Assembly (NCBI RefSeq): GCF_037038585.1
Contig: NC_092520.1
Coordinates: 121,614,001-121,678,000, forward strand
From: Patagioenas fasciata
Lineage: Eukaryota > Chordata > Aves > Columbiformes > Columbidae
DNA: 64,000 nucleotides
Direction: 5' to 3'
A program made the translations under genes and the position numbers. The notes beneath the pieces are model-generated. The model was not told the origin of the DNA. It did not search any database and saw only the letters and a list, made by a program, of their open reading frames with translations. Numbering within the stretch: position 1 is the stretch's first letter; every line of letters begins with the position of its first letter. This document shows positions 36,295 to 49,400 of the stretch, in pieces.

Positions 36295-39200
36295 CAGTTG
36301 ACCAGTTTTGCATTAAGGCCTTACCATGTTTTTAGCAGGTCTTACCCCTTTTCTGGTTCTGCATTAAGGACTTACTGTTTTTCAAGGTATGATTTTTCTG
36401 CCACCACTGCATGGGCCCCTGTGGTCAGTGGTTAAATCACATTTACGAGAGTAGCAAAATGTTGATTTCAGTTAGCAGGATGAGAAAAGACTAGTGTGGT
36501 AATTCAAATCTTGATGAACTAGATCGCACTCCTACATTTGTGACTTTTCTCCCACTGGGATAAATGCAAGACAAATAATCTGAAAAACAGGAAGTCGCTG
36601 AGGATCACCTAACTGTGTTCTTTATTTTCTTGATATCCATCTGGGAGGAGATTTGCAGAAGCTCTCAGCACTTTCTCTTGCTATTCACTTTAATGGAAGA
36701 TAGACTTTGAATGTATAAAAGAATATATAAACTTTCTATGATAAAAAAAATAAATTGTAAATACCCTAAATAAATCAGATTCTGTGTAGCTCAGATTGAC
36801 TTGACAAAATTGGTGTGCATGTAGTAGTTTGAATCAAGTCCCTTTCCATGGGCAAAAGAGGAATACTACTAGTTTTTCCCCTGAATACTGGAAAAATAAA
36901 TTCTGTGGTACTTTCAACATGGTCAAATATTGGGATAGGTCAGAATAGTAGTAGGAAGTTTATTAGTAAACAAGTAATTCTGTATCTGTTCAGGGCAAAT
37001 TTTACATGATCTGTAATAAATAAAACTTGAGGTGCCACACTTAAAGAAGTATAAAAAGAAGTATTGGATAATGAACTATTCAGTTCTTTCAACAAAGTGC
37101 TATTCCCATGGGAAAAAATGTATCATGAAGTCACTTGTGGAAAAAAAAAGCACGATAAAGTCTCTCTTTTTGACTCTATGGTTTAGGGTCATCATGGCCT
37201 TTGTTATAGTGGTTTGTGATCCCCTTGCAGTGTTTCAATAATTAAATATTAAAATACAGTGCACACATAGGGTGAGATTAATTACTTTCTTTTGACATTC
37301 CCTAGCTTAGGAGTCACTCAGTTTACAACCATCTTCTAATTTCTTAATATGTAATTTTATACTAGAAATAGAAGTAGCCTCAGACATTTTGTATTTGAGG
37401 TAATCACTAACCTGGGAAAATAAGGGTATGTTCCTGTTATTTCAGTTTCATTGGGAGAAGATTAGTCTTTCAGCCAGTCTACCCAGTAGTTACTTTTGGT
37501 TGTTTAGAATTCATGCTACAATTCACTAGACTGACAGGAGCCCTCAATTGCAAAGAATTTCTTGCACCACCCCTGTGAGAAAATGAGAGTGGCATTCAGC
37601 AGTTGCACATGAAAACTGCCCTAGAGCAGTAGTAACTGGTATATTTGATAGGGTATAACCAAAAATTTCAAACTCCATGACCTTAGGAATCACAAAGTCA
37701 ACGAACCTTAGCTAATGCTTTTGCCCAGAGTATACATTTATGCAGACTGCAAAGCAAAATAGTGCATCAAACTGTAAACAAGCAAAAGAAACGAAACAAG
37801 GAAAAACTATAATGTTAAAAAGTTGATGTTAAGGAAACAGCAGCTGTCATTTGTCGTGTGACCTGAGAATGGCCGGTCTTTTCTGAGTGCTCCTCTGTAC
37901 TTTTTGCGTCTGCTGCTTGTCGTCCCTTGCTTAATTGAGTTGTAAATTAACAGGGACTACCCATTTGTCTTGTCTTTATGTAGCACCTACTGTAACAAAG
38001 TCACACAGAATCACAGAATGTTAGGGATTGGAAGGGACCTTGTCTTACGTTCTACTCCCATAAAGATACTCAATAAATAATTAAAATGATTTCTGGAGTC
38101 ACGAGTAAACCGAGTACTGGGAGGAGTGGTTTGCAGTCCTCACGTGAGTGGGGCTAGCTGGGTTTGTAAAGCTGAAATTGTGCAATCTGTGGCATGAGGA
38201 AATGAGGGTTTTGGACGGTGCCTCTAGATAAATGAAGATGTCCTGGTCCCACCATCAGTGCACAGCCAGACTTCTGAAGCTTTGCTTTTAGATCGGTTCT
38301 CACTCTTGCTCTGCCACTGGGAAAGGCCATACTGACATCAGCAGGAAATTTCTTATGGTGCAAAGACAGCTGGCATATTTTTAATCTTATGATTAAGTAA
38401 ACAATTAACACTGTGCCACTTTTTTGGCTATAAAATATGATATTGTTAATTAATATGATGCAGAAACACAGGCATTTCAAGAAGAAAACTTATTTGGTGC
38501 CTGTGTAATGCTAGAAGCTTGTCCTCAGTTCTGTCCAAGCTCCACATCTTCTGCAATTCTGTTGAGTAGGTCTGTGCAGAAATGATTGACAGAAGATTTA
38601 ACCTCAACTTCTCTTGGATTAATTTGGCTTATAGAAGAATAATTTGTGGGACTGAGTTGTGTGTGCCATTGCTTACCCCGTGGTATGCTGCCATATGTAC
38701 TTGTTTTATTTATGATCTTTACTCGTATCTGCAGAGTGCTGTGCCCACTCTAGCTCATCAGTTGGTCCAGCCCCAAGCTGTATTTTATCCCTTTAATCTT
38801 TTAATCACTTTTTTATAAATCAAAACATCTGCACTAAGTGATCATTTTTACTGTTCTACTCTGAACTCTTTACAGTCAATATCTGTGAGTATGTAGGCAT
38901 CTGGAATAGTAAATAGTCTCTGAAGAACCATATAAAAAAGTGATTTACACATCTATTCTCCATAAATGTTGATCTTCAGATACAGCCAAAACATCACATT
39001 GACTCTTGAAATGACAAACTCATGTCTCTTCAGTACATTTGTTCGGGATTGCATGCTGCTCCCTTTGTACAAGGCAGTATGAAAGCATAAAATAACTGCT
39101 CTTTTCCAGAAACCCTTGCACAGCTCAGCTTGTGTCAACTCAGTGAATATAATTAGAGATTCAGAGGCTGTGAAAAACGACTGAGAAGTGTGGAGAGGGG

Positions 39201-39834
39201 AGTAGCTGTGGAGGAGCTGGTAGCCTGTGGTAAAGGGAACATGAACATCACTGGAAAACACAACGGTAAATTAGTCAGCACAGGTGCTGCAGCAGGTGCC
39301 ATGTACCATTGCCTCTGTGAGGAGTCCTGCCTTCCCTGCTCTTCTAGAGGTAGGACAGAAAATGGTATTTTACTGTAACCAAAGCCACAAATTTGTTCTG
39401 TCACAGAAGGCAGTCCCTGCATGAGTCTCTGTTAAACGGACAACTGTTTCCAAACCTTATCATAATTAAACACAACCAGCCACTCATAACTCTGTTTATA
39501 TAAAACATAAAAGAAACCAAACCAAACCAACCATGGCTGGCCATCAGGAAGCCATCACAAATCTCTCCCATCAAGTCAAATACTTTGCTAAGCTCCCAAG
39601 CGTGGCACTGGGCAGAGTAACATCATTTAGCTCCATACTTCCAAACATGGGGTACAGGCCTGCTGGAAGGGAATCGGAGCAGGCTCTAAGGCTGCCCTTC
39701 CTGGGCTGCTCATTTTTTGAAGGTTGTTCACTGAACTCAGTTGTTCAAGAGCATGTTTAATTTTGTGAAGGAGTAATTTAATCAGTTCCAGTCTAATCAG
39801 TCCTCTGCCAGAATGGGACTTTGCTGTTTAGTTT
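36295..39834. other. Spacer with a short CR1 scrap
   Basis: No gene recognised. GCATTAAGG-CTTAC occurs twice about 50 bp apart near 36312-36375. The only recognised repeat is the CR1 3' tail listed at 38004-38060. Confidence 0.5.
38004..38060 (-). mobile_element. CR1 3' tail, minus orientation, very short
   Basis: CAGAATCACAGAATG followed by GATTGGAAGGGACCTT is the inverted CR1 3' end (octamers and terminal UTR). Only about 55 bp remain. Confidence 0.8.
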
Positions 39835-39839
39835 CCTGG

Positions 39840-40398
39840 TGTACTGGGTGTGGCTGGGATGGAGCTAACTTTCTTCATAGCAGCCGTGTGGTGCTGTGTT
39901 TTGGGTTTGAGGTTAAAACAGTGTTGGCAAGATATTAATTATGTGACTATTGCTGAACAGTTCTTGCAAACATGAGGCTTTCTCCTTTTCCCCACTCTGC
40001 TCTCTCCCCCTCTACTCCCCCTGCAGTGAGTATGAGTAGGCTGGGCCTGTTCGAGAAGCTGGGAGGGGACACAGCAGGACAGCTGATCCAAATTGACCAA
40101 AGGGCTATTCCATGCCACATAGTGTCATGCTCAGCAATAAAAACTTAGGCAGAAGAAGAAGAGGTTTTTTTTTTATTCCATGTTGACCATTGCTCAGCAA
40201 GCTCTGCTTGTAGGAGGTAGGGAGTCATTGCCTTTGCAATGTTCTTGTAGAGTTTGTTGTTGTTGTTCCCCTCTTCACCTTCTCAGCTGTCTTTATCTTG
40301 ACTCACACGTTTTCTTGCATTTGTTCTTCCTGTTCTGTCGCCTGTCCCATGGGGGTGTGTATGGGTGCTTGTCTGTTGGCAGGGCTAAACCCACAGTA
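39840..40398 (+). mobile_element. Avian ERVL-type solo LTR with 5-bp target duplication
   Basis: A 559-bp LTR starting TGTACTGGGTGTGGCTGGG and ending ACCCACAGTA, an inverted match of the start. It is flanked by CCTGG on both sides (39835-39839 and 40399-40403), the 5-bp duplication expected for ERVL. The sequence follows the common avian LTR, including GGGACACAGC-GGACAGCTGA and ATTCCATGCCACAT. There is no internal region, so it is a solo LTR left by recombination. Confidence 0.9.
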
Positions 40399-40403
40399 CC
40401 TGG

Positions 40404-43400
40404 TTACTTCTGAAGCCTTCTGATGACTGAAATATGTCCAACTGTAAGCTCATTTATAAAGGCAGATCCCAAGTTCAACCACCATGTCTGTGAATAGGAC
40501 AAGCAACTACTAGGGCAGCCATTACTTTGAAATGGTCAATCCTCTTTTCTATTACATGTGGCAATGGAGAAGTGAAAACAAAGGTAACTTTTTATCGTTG
40601 AGGACTGAGGGCACAAAGCTCAGGAATCAGACCTAGTTGAATTGCACTATCATTGAAGCAAAGAATGAGATTTTCCTTGCAAAGGAGTGAGGAATGCTTG
40701 CCCCTTTCACTATTCACCACTTTCCACAATTTCTCAGCACCAGCTGAAACTGTCTGGATTGGCTTTTGCTCTGAACCCTTCACTCTTTCTGACATTTTGT
40801 AGATGTAGCTCCTGCCTAGACTGAGAAGTGTCACTGATGCGCTGAATGAATGCCACGACTTATGCCTCTCTTGCATAGATATCAAACTGTTTCACAAAAC
40901 ATAGCAAGATTTATTAACCTTGTTTGATAGAAGACCCAAGGTACACAGCTAAGTGATTTGCCCAAGGTTATGCACATGCCATTGGCAGATCAGTGAATAG
41001 GCTGTAGGTACACCCTAAATTCTAGTCTGGCATCCCTCTGCTTGACAGTGTTAACATGTAAGTGATCATAGCCAATTCCTCTGAGTGCTTTCACACACAT
41101 CAGGGTGGAAGGCTCAGGGTCTGTCCCCAGATGTGAGTCCTCCTGAGGAGCACTTGACTGCCTGTTGTGTCCCTTTTGGTCTTCCTTTGAAGGAAAGGAA
41201 GCAACCATTCTGCGTGACCCCATCCATGCCCGCCAGCTTGCAGAAATGAACGATTGCAGTCAGATACATGGGAGACGACATCAAAGCATATTCATCTGTA
41301 ATAGAGGCCACTAAAAATGCCTACCTACCCTCTGTCCTGCATGAGCAGATTAAATTGTTTTAAAATGTTTGAACGCAGCATTCATTGTGATCAATGTCGT
41401 TCTGTTGATCAGATCAACGGGAGTGAAAAAAACACATTTACTCAACAACAAATATTGGCAGTGGTTCTGAAACAGGCCAAGGGCTTATTGAAAAGAATAT
41501 TGATTGAGCCAAGAAAACATCAAGCAGTTATAAAAGTTTAATCATATTCCCATTCAAGCCTGCCTTCTGTGCCAGGAATTAAAATTCTCCCATCTCCTGA
41601 GGATGGAAGATACATTTCCATAATGTTCTGTAACTTCCAACGCTCTGCATCTGTACTGAATGGTGGAATTATTCATTGCAAATGATTTAGTTGAGATACA
41701 GAGGCCTTTCTACTGTGAGCATACAAATTATGCATAAAAAAGCTGTGGGTTTTTTTTAATGTTTCTGATTTGCAATAGTTTAACAAAGACCTGGGAAAAA
41801 GCAAAATTAGCTCACCAGATATTTTTGAAGTGGCCAAAATAAATATTTCATCTGTATGATTCAACAACATATACCTGGTCATTATAACAGTTCCTCGGTT
41901 AGAAAATGTTGGTTTCATTAAAAGGATGTGTCCATGTCCTTATTAGAAAACTGCTCATAGACATTTGCACTTGCCTGAGAGAACTACTTTATGCAGAGAC
42001 TGAAAGGCCCTTTTTCAGAATGGCGTATTTTGACACAAATGCTGTGGCAGTGTCTGGTTATAAAAGCTGTATGTGGTTTAAGAGCGCAGAAGAAATTCGT
42101 GCTTGCTGGGAGAAAACAGGAAGTGTTTTTTTTCTGGGCTGCAGTTGTGAAAATTCACACCTTTCTAAGCTAGATGTGCTGCTGTGGAGAACAAATAGAT
42201 AACAGAGCTATGCCTGAGCTATGATTCCCCCTCCTCTTTCCACCCTCTGCTTCTCTTAGATCTGTGGCAAGCTTTATGGAAGTCAAGTGTTTCTGGGTCT
42301 GTCCTACAAATGGAGATGTGAACGTGTCAGGGGCTTCCAAATAGCTGGGACTTTGGCAATAGCAAGAGCGGTGGGGTTGCACAGAGTGTGGACTCCCCCT
42401 GAACACACCTGGGAGCCCTCAAACATGCTGCTGTATTCTCAAGGATTTTTGTGGAACAGGTACCTGGCTAAATCAGAGTTGTGTGGCATATACTCCCATG
42501 TGTTATAATATTGACTTATGTCATACCCAAAATCAGGTGTGCTGCATCCTTCCCCCATTGCAAAGCTCATAAGAATTCATGGCTACAAATGGAGCCAGTG
42601 GGCAGCACAGCTTTACAATTATATCTTGCATGTCTCAGAGCTCTGACATTTGACTACCATGGACCACAAAGCAAGGAGTTAAACCTATGTGGACCTGTAG
42701 GCTTCAATTTTCCTTGTCTGACTTATCACTTCTGAGGTGCAATGGACAGTTGCATTGTTTCATAGAGTTCTGAATTTCTAACCTTCCTCTTTCTTGCCCC
42801 TGCCCCTTCAATTGCCTTCTTTGGTGGGCTCTCTTCAAAGAAGTGCAAAGAAATTTCCTATATGAAGATGGCTTTAAAATTAAGACAGGGTCTGCATGAA
42901 GCTGGCTGAAGGATAGAGTTCCAGAAGAAAAAAAGATGAAGACCTGGTAGCAAGTGCTAAGGTAGAAAAAAAATTGTGATGCATTGGTGGTGTTAGCTTG
43001 GGTGGAGGTGGGTACAAATAGAAGCAGTGCCCAGAGGAACCAGGAAAGCGTGGAAATCCTCCTTTTGCCATCAACAGATGCACACAATGTGCATGCTTGG
43101 AGGCCCTTTTCTCATGGCAATGAGGAGGAACTACATCCCCCTACTTAAACAAAACAAAACAAAACAAACAACCAAAAAACCACACACAAAAACAATAGGA
43201 AGATTTTAGACCAGTTCCTCTCCCGATTTATCTGGGAAGTGCAGATGACAGGGCTGTGAAGAGCTGTTTTGTTCTTAGTCACCTCAGCTACCTCTACTTG
43301 TCTGATCTGGCATCTAACACTCATGGATTTGTAGCTCCAGCTGTGCCCCTGCTACCCAAGTCAGGATAGTGCTTCTTCATTGTACTTATGCTTTAAAATG

Positions 43401-46400
43401 CCCCTTTTGAAGACATGTTCCTAGTCTCCACTGTTACAGCTTGGTCTTTCACACATCATCCAGCACCCCTAGCTATAATACCTGCACTTATTGCATGACT
43501 TGGAGCTGTATGTGTGTTCATCATGCTGCTTTGACAAGCTGAACACTGTGCTCCCCATCACTTGACCCTGTATTTAGAGTGTTACTCACCAGCATGCTCA
43601 GTTAAATGGAAAGATTAGGTCGTCTGCTTTTTGGCACAATACACCCAAATAGCTTAGAAAGAAAAAGAAAGTACTGCTTTGCACTTTTTTTCTGCCTTAC
43701 TCTTATGATGCATGAGACTAACAGTTGCTTAGACATTTCTCTGTGTTTAGAGAAGGTTTGGTAAGGTGAATACAGACCTATGCTGTGAGCTGGGAGGGAG
43801 CAAAGGAGCTGCTAGTCAAGGAGTTATATCTCTTGCTTGTATGTTTTAAAGGTGATACTGTACATAGATTAGTAGCATGTGGGAAAACAAGAGCTGATCA
43901 GGAATCATTTTCAGATATAGATTAGGATTACTTTTAGCATGAAAACCAGAGCTGGATTTATATAGCTCACTGTATCTGTTCACCATCTTACTACAGAAGT
44001 TATAGTGAAATTGATTCTCAACAAAACCTCCTTTAAGAAAAGAATGTGTTTATCCAGTCTTCTCTATCTCTGCACTCTTTTTGGTATCACAGAAACATGT
44101 GGAGATAGATCTGTAGCCAAATACTAATCTCATAAATGCCACAAACTCTAACTAACACCATCTGTGGCAATTTTTACTGCAAATTACCACAACATGTGAA
44201 ATGCTTCTCTCAGTCTGAGAAGCAGGGCCTTGTCATGGGAATAGTGTCACAACGCCTCCTTGCACCATGGCTTTCATTTCTAGATGCTTCTGGTTTAGAT
44301 ATATGGGAAAAGATACTTTGTTATATCTCTACAGTAAAGAGGAAAGTTCATCATCTCAGTGTGCCTTGAATGTCAATGCAAAGCAGAAGTGAAAGAAATC
44401 AAAATAAGCAGCAGGAGTAGCAGATCTGTGAGTAAACAGATTTCTTTGGCACAAAGCTACTCCCTAGATGCTGGAAAGCCATTTTTATCTGTCCTCTCCT
44501 CATTCTCAGGGCCTGACTCCATCTCCCTCGAGCTTCCAGTAACACTTTGGGCAAGTAGAAAAAAGCACAAAGCATAGTTCAGCCACCAACAGACTGTACC
44601 ACTGAGAACAGGAAAACAGATACGGAAAACCAACCCATCATACTCCATTCATATCCAATTTGCTTGCTCTTTGCATAAAATATTCCTTCCTGCCAGCAGC
44701 AGACTGTCTTGTCCCAAACATACTTTGCCATCTCCACTTCCAGGAAAAGCTCTTGTGGCTTGGAGGATTTTGAGGATTTCTCTTCCATCTGAAACAATGA
44801 TATAGTTTAGTTGTTGAACCATATCTCCCTAACTTTTGTACCTGCAAGACAATAATTTCTTACATGTTGCCCTCACTTTGGGTTGTATTATGATCATTGG
44901 TCAGCACTTCCCTTTAGTCCTGGGGGTAGCCTCTTGGCAGTTGTGCGCATCTATTCAGAGACCTGGAGGTATTTGTCTTTGTTCTGACAAGAGGTGACAG
45001 CAGAACACGTCCTACATCTGAGTGAGCACAAATGTGCTTTCTGAAACTATCAAACCCACCAGAAAGTATTAAGTTAAGATTTATAATTGTGTTCTCTAGA
45101 GGCATTTACTAACCCTGGCAAGCAGAACGCATCATTTTTGGAGTGTCCCTTTTTGGGGAGCAGCCTTATGTCTTTATTTTGCATGATTGTTCATACCAGC
45201 TTCTTTAGATGGTAGTTCTGATGGGCCGATCTACCGCTACAAGAACTTCCTCTTTCCATTCACTGTCTAGGGAAAGTGAGCTTCTAACTTACATGCTTGG
45301 GAATCTCATCAGCTTAGAAAAAAATTAACTAGTAATTAAAAAACTTGATTTTTTTGTGTGCATTTGTTTTCCCTGTGCACTTTGAAGTTCTAGGGAAGAG
45401 CCCAAATTTTCTTGGAAAACTGAAAAACTCTTCTGCTTGGAGGTAGTTCTGAGCATATGTTATAGTGTTTTGTGAGCTGTTTAATGTTCACTGTTTATAG
45501 AATGTTATTGGACGTCGTTGTATTACTTAGAAGATGACTAAATTGTTACTATCTTCACCAAATCCGGTTGCTAGCTGAAACTGCCATTAGAGGCTGAGCT
45601 GGTGAACAGAGTATCAAAGGGAGGACTGACCTAATTAAAAAATAAATGAGGGTAAGGGAATGAAGATACTCTTTTGATATAAGCACCTTTAGTATAAAAA
45701 AGGAACAAGGAATAATAAAAAACTATTTCACTGCAAATGTTCAACTTTTTCCTGTAAGTGGTAGCAGCTCTTTAAGAGTGAGCTGTGTTTTAAATCTGAA
45801 GTGTTTTGAAAGCCTCCAGGATAGAAGCAGTTTGTCAAATATTTGTAATTTAAATAAAAAGATGAGGAAACATGCAAACTCTTCCCATATTGTCCAGAAC
45901 CATGAAAGGTATGTGCCAGAGCTATGCTGCCAGTGTAAAAAATCCCCACATAATTTTGCTTTGGGGACAGGGATAGAAAGAACATGTGAATGGATGCTAA
46001 GAATGAAAAGCTGTGCCTGAAGCCTGGTGGGAGCTTAGTTTCTTTTGATACACTCAAAACTGTGTCAACCCTTTCCATGAATATTTCATTCATTTTTAAA
46101 AGGAAAATTATCATGGTGCTAACACCTTACTAAGTTTTTTAAAGTGTTTCCAAAATACTTATTTCATTCCTTCACTACACCATTCTGCAGTAGCCCACAG
46201 AAATACTGTGCTGCATAAAAGGTTAATAAGATTCTGAATAAATCAAACATTTCTTATATTCTTTAGATATTAGCATGAAGAAATTCTGTTTCAGCTTGCA
46301 ACCAATGGGATCATTGATTTATATGGGACCACAAATGGTCCATAAGTCCACATTCATTTGTTATTCTGAGTGTACTTGGAGTTTTCCGAGAAAAATGGAG

Positions 46401-49400
46401 TTTAAAAAAATCTGTAATTGCTGTGAGTATTCAAAATGCCAGAAGACTAGATGGCTCATGGGATAGGAGAATGGAATAGCAATCATTTTGTCCTTAGATC
46501 AGTTGCTCAGACTCAGTTGTGAAAAACAGCGCTCGAGTGTCATTGGCATTCAGAGGGTATTTAGTTACCTGTGAGAGAAGAAATTACTGTGTTTCCCAAA
46601 TAAACAGTTTTCCACAGCATGCAAAATTCTGCATTCCAACACGCTTGTTGGTACCTTACTAATTTGGACAGCTAATGAAGATAATAGAGAGAGGAACAAC
46701 AAAAGGTACCTTTGTTTGGCTGGACTGTTGAACATCCTCTCTGAAGAAACAGAAGACATCTTGAGTGGTTAATTCCCTTGGTCCATGAGAAATAAAGTGC
46801 AATAGCAGTAGTGCCCCAGCACTGTCCTCAGGTATAAAAAACTGCTGGTGCAGATTATCACTATCTCAAATTCCTAATCTATAATATTACTAATCTGATT
46901 CCTTCTGAATGCTTGACAGTCTTGAAAGGCAGTTTTGGTTTGTGCCTTTGTGCAGGAGATAGGCCTATACAGGAAAGTGTGTATGACCTCTTTTGGGCTC
47001 TTCCTTCAACAGTACACTGTTGGAAAAGTTTTTAATTCCATTAAGGCAGCAAGGAGAGCCAAATCTTAAACAGAGTCTGAGACAAAATATCATATACTTT
47101 CTGTTTAGGGTTTTATTGAGCACTTGCAGAAGCAATTGAGTTGTCAAGTATCATCTGAGTCATAGAACAGTCACAACATGAACATGCCTCTTCATCACCT
47201 TCGTCTCTTCTCCTTTTCCTCTTATCCATACTTTGAAATTTGGACTTTCTTCTAGAGCTTGTCCCTTAGGGCCAGAGGCTGTCATGCCATGACGTCTGTT
47301 TTATGGAGCCTGATTGCCTCTACCTCCTCTCCAGGTTTCTTCCCCTGCTTCTTTTTCCCTGTGGTCTTTTTTGGTGTTCTGTGGCTCACTCCCACCCACC
47401 CTCCCAGTCTTTCTGGTATTCTGTGTGGGATGTAGGTTAGTCTAGGTTTTTTATAAGCAGTGCAGCTTTACATGAGTTGAGAAGTTCAGGCCTTACTAAA
47501 AGCAAGTAGACATTCAAGCCAGAGCCAGTGCTATTTGATGGTTAGCAATCAAAAGCTAGTATTTCATTATAGTGTTGTTTGTAAACACAGTGACAACTAT
47601 GTAGTGACCTGTCTTAAATTCTCTCACAGTTCTACTGCAGAGGAGGTGGATATAAAAGTTAAGTATTGGTACACAAACATTTTTAGGACAACTTTCTTTG
47701 GCAGTTAAATTACCTTTGATAGGTGAACTTTCTCTCACATTGCTGCTGTAAGACAAAAATCAGTGCAGGCCTGAGCATAAAACATTGCTTTTCACATTGA
47801 ACCATATACCTTTATTCGAAGCTGGAGCTTAGGTTTCTGCTCTGTGTCCCAGTCAGGCTATAGAAATAAACAAGTTCTCTGCCTGCTACATGTACTGCCT
47901 GAGCAGTAGCTCCTTTCCTAATCTTTAGGTCAGAAGAAGTTGTCACATTACGGGAGAATAAAGCAAGGGTTAACCAAAGCCTGGTTATGAATGTAGATAC
48001 ACCAATGATGCAAGCAGGTTGGGCCAGGACTGGAGAAAAGACCTTCTTCCAGCCACTTGTTATTTCAGACACTTGTTATTTCAGACAGAGCTCTTAAAAC
48101 CTCAAGCCATGTACATTTTGCCATGTTAAAAATCACATACTTGAGCTGTTTTCTCCCTCAGCTTTCTAGTAAGGGCAGGTCAAATGTACAGCATAAAGCC
48201 GCATATATTTCCTAATTTTGGAACATTCTACTGTATTTAGCAGAAGTTTTTAAAATGATGTTTAAAAATCCCTCCCTGATATCTTCAGCAATTTCTATAA
48301 CCATGCAAGACTTCTAGAAGTCTTTCCATGTGGAAAATCTTGAGCTAGTATCAAGTAAATGGACAGATCACGTTGCATACAGGGAACCCAAGCTTTGAAT
48401 GTTTAGTTGAATATTTAGCTGTTATGGTCTGTATGGTACAGCTAATCTTACATAAGGTCAGAAATTAAGTGCATGTATGGGATCTTTTTCACAACACAGC
48501 AAGTTATCCTCCCACTTTGTCAGGGATGCATGACTATGGCATAAGGTTTAATCATGCCTGTTAATGCTTAAGCAGTTTCACATCTACAAGAAAAGGCAAT
48601 TTGCTTTGAATTCCCAGATTCTCAGAAGAAAAAGTACCTATTTATTTTTCTAGCATATTGAGCTACCAGAAAAGAAAAGGAGATAATTTTAGGACAATTA
48701 AGAATTGCTTGAAAAAGGTGACTGTCACACTAATTACATTTAGCTGTTTGGATGCAATAAAAAGAACATAAAGTCACAAGGATTTCTAAACAGTAAAAGA
48801 GCTTATATTAGAAGAGAAACTACCAGTTACCCCATTGATTGGCAAAGCTCACCCAGCTGCACAGAGTGAGTTTGAAACCTGTGATTCTTCTCGAGGTGAA
48901 TATGGTGACAAAATCATTAGCCATTCTCAGTACACATCTATCTTAATTAAAACCTACCCGCCCTGTGATGATGATATAGGCAGCTCAGCTTCTCCAGACA
49001 CTCACAGCTGGCATCTGCATCAATCTTGTTGACAAAGACACTTCTTGAGAGCAAGTGCTAGAATGTTTTTTTTCTCTCCCAGGCGGGGCTTTGAAGCAAA
49101 AGCATTCCTGTGGGCTCTGGCAGCCCTCAGGATCAGCGGCTCAGCTCTGCCCCTTCACCACTCGTATTTGCTAAGGGGTTTAACATAACATGAGCTAACA
49201 TTAGGCTTTCTTTTTTCTGCTGCCTGTTAAACTAGCAAGAAGCATTCTGATAATCAGGTCAACTTACAATATACCTTCATGACTTCAAAGCACCTCCACA
49301 ACAACAAGTTGCAGCTTCACATTGGTTTAGAACAAGACCTTGGGGAGTCACACTTGAGAGGTTTTTTCATGTGCAACTTGTTTTCACTGACATGCTTGAT

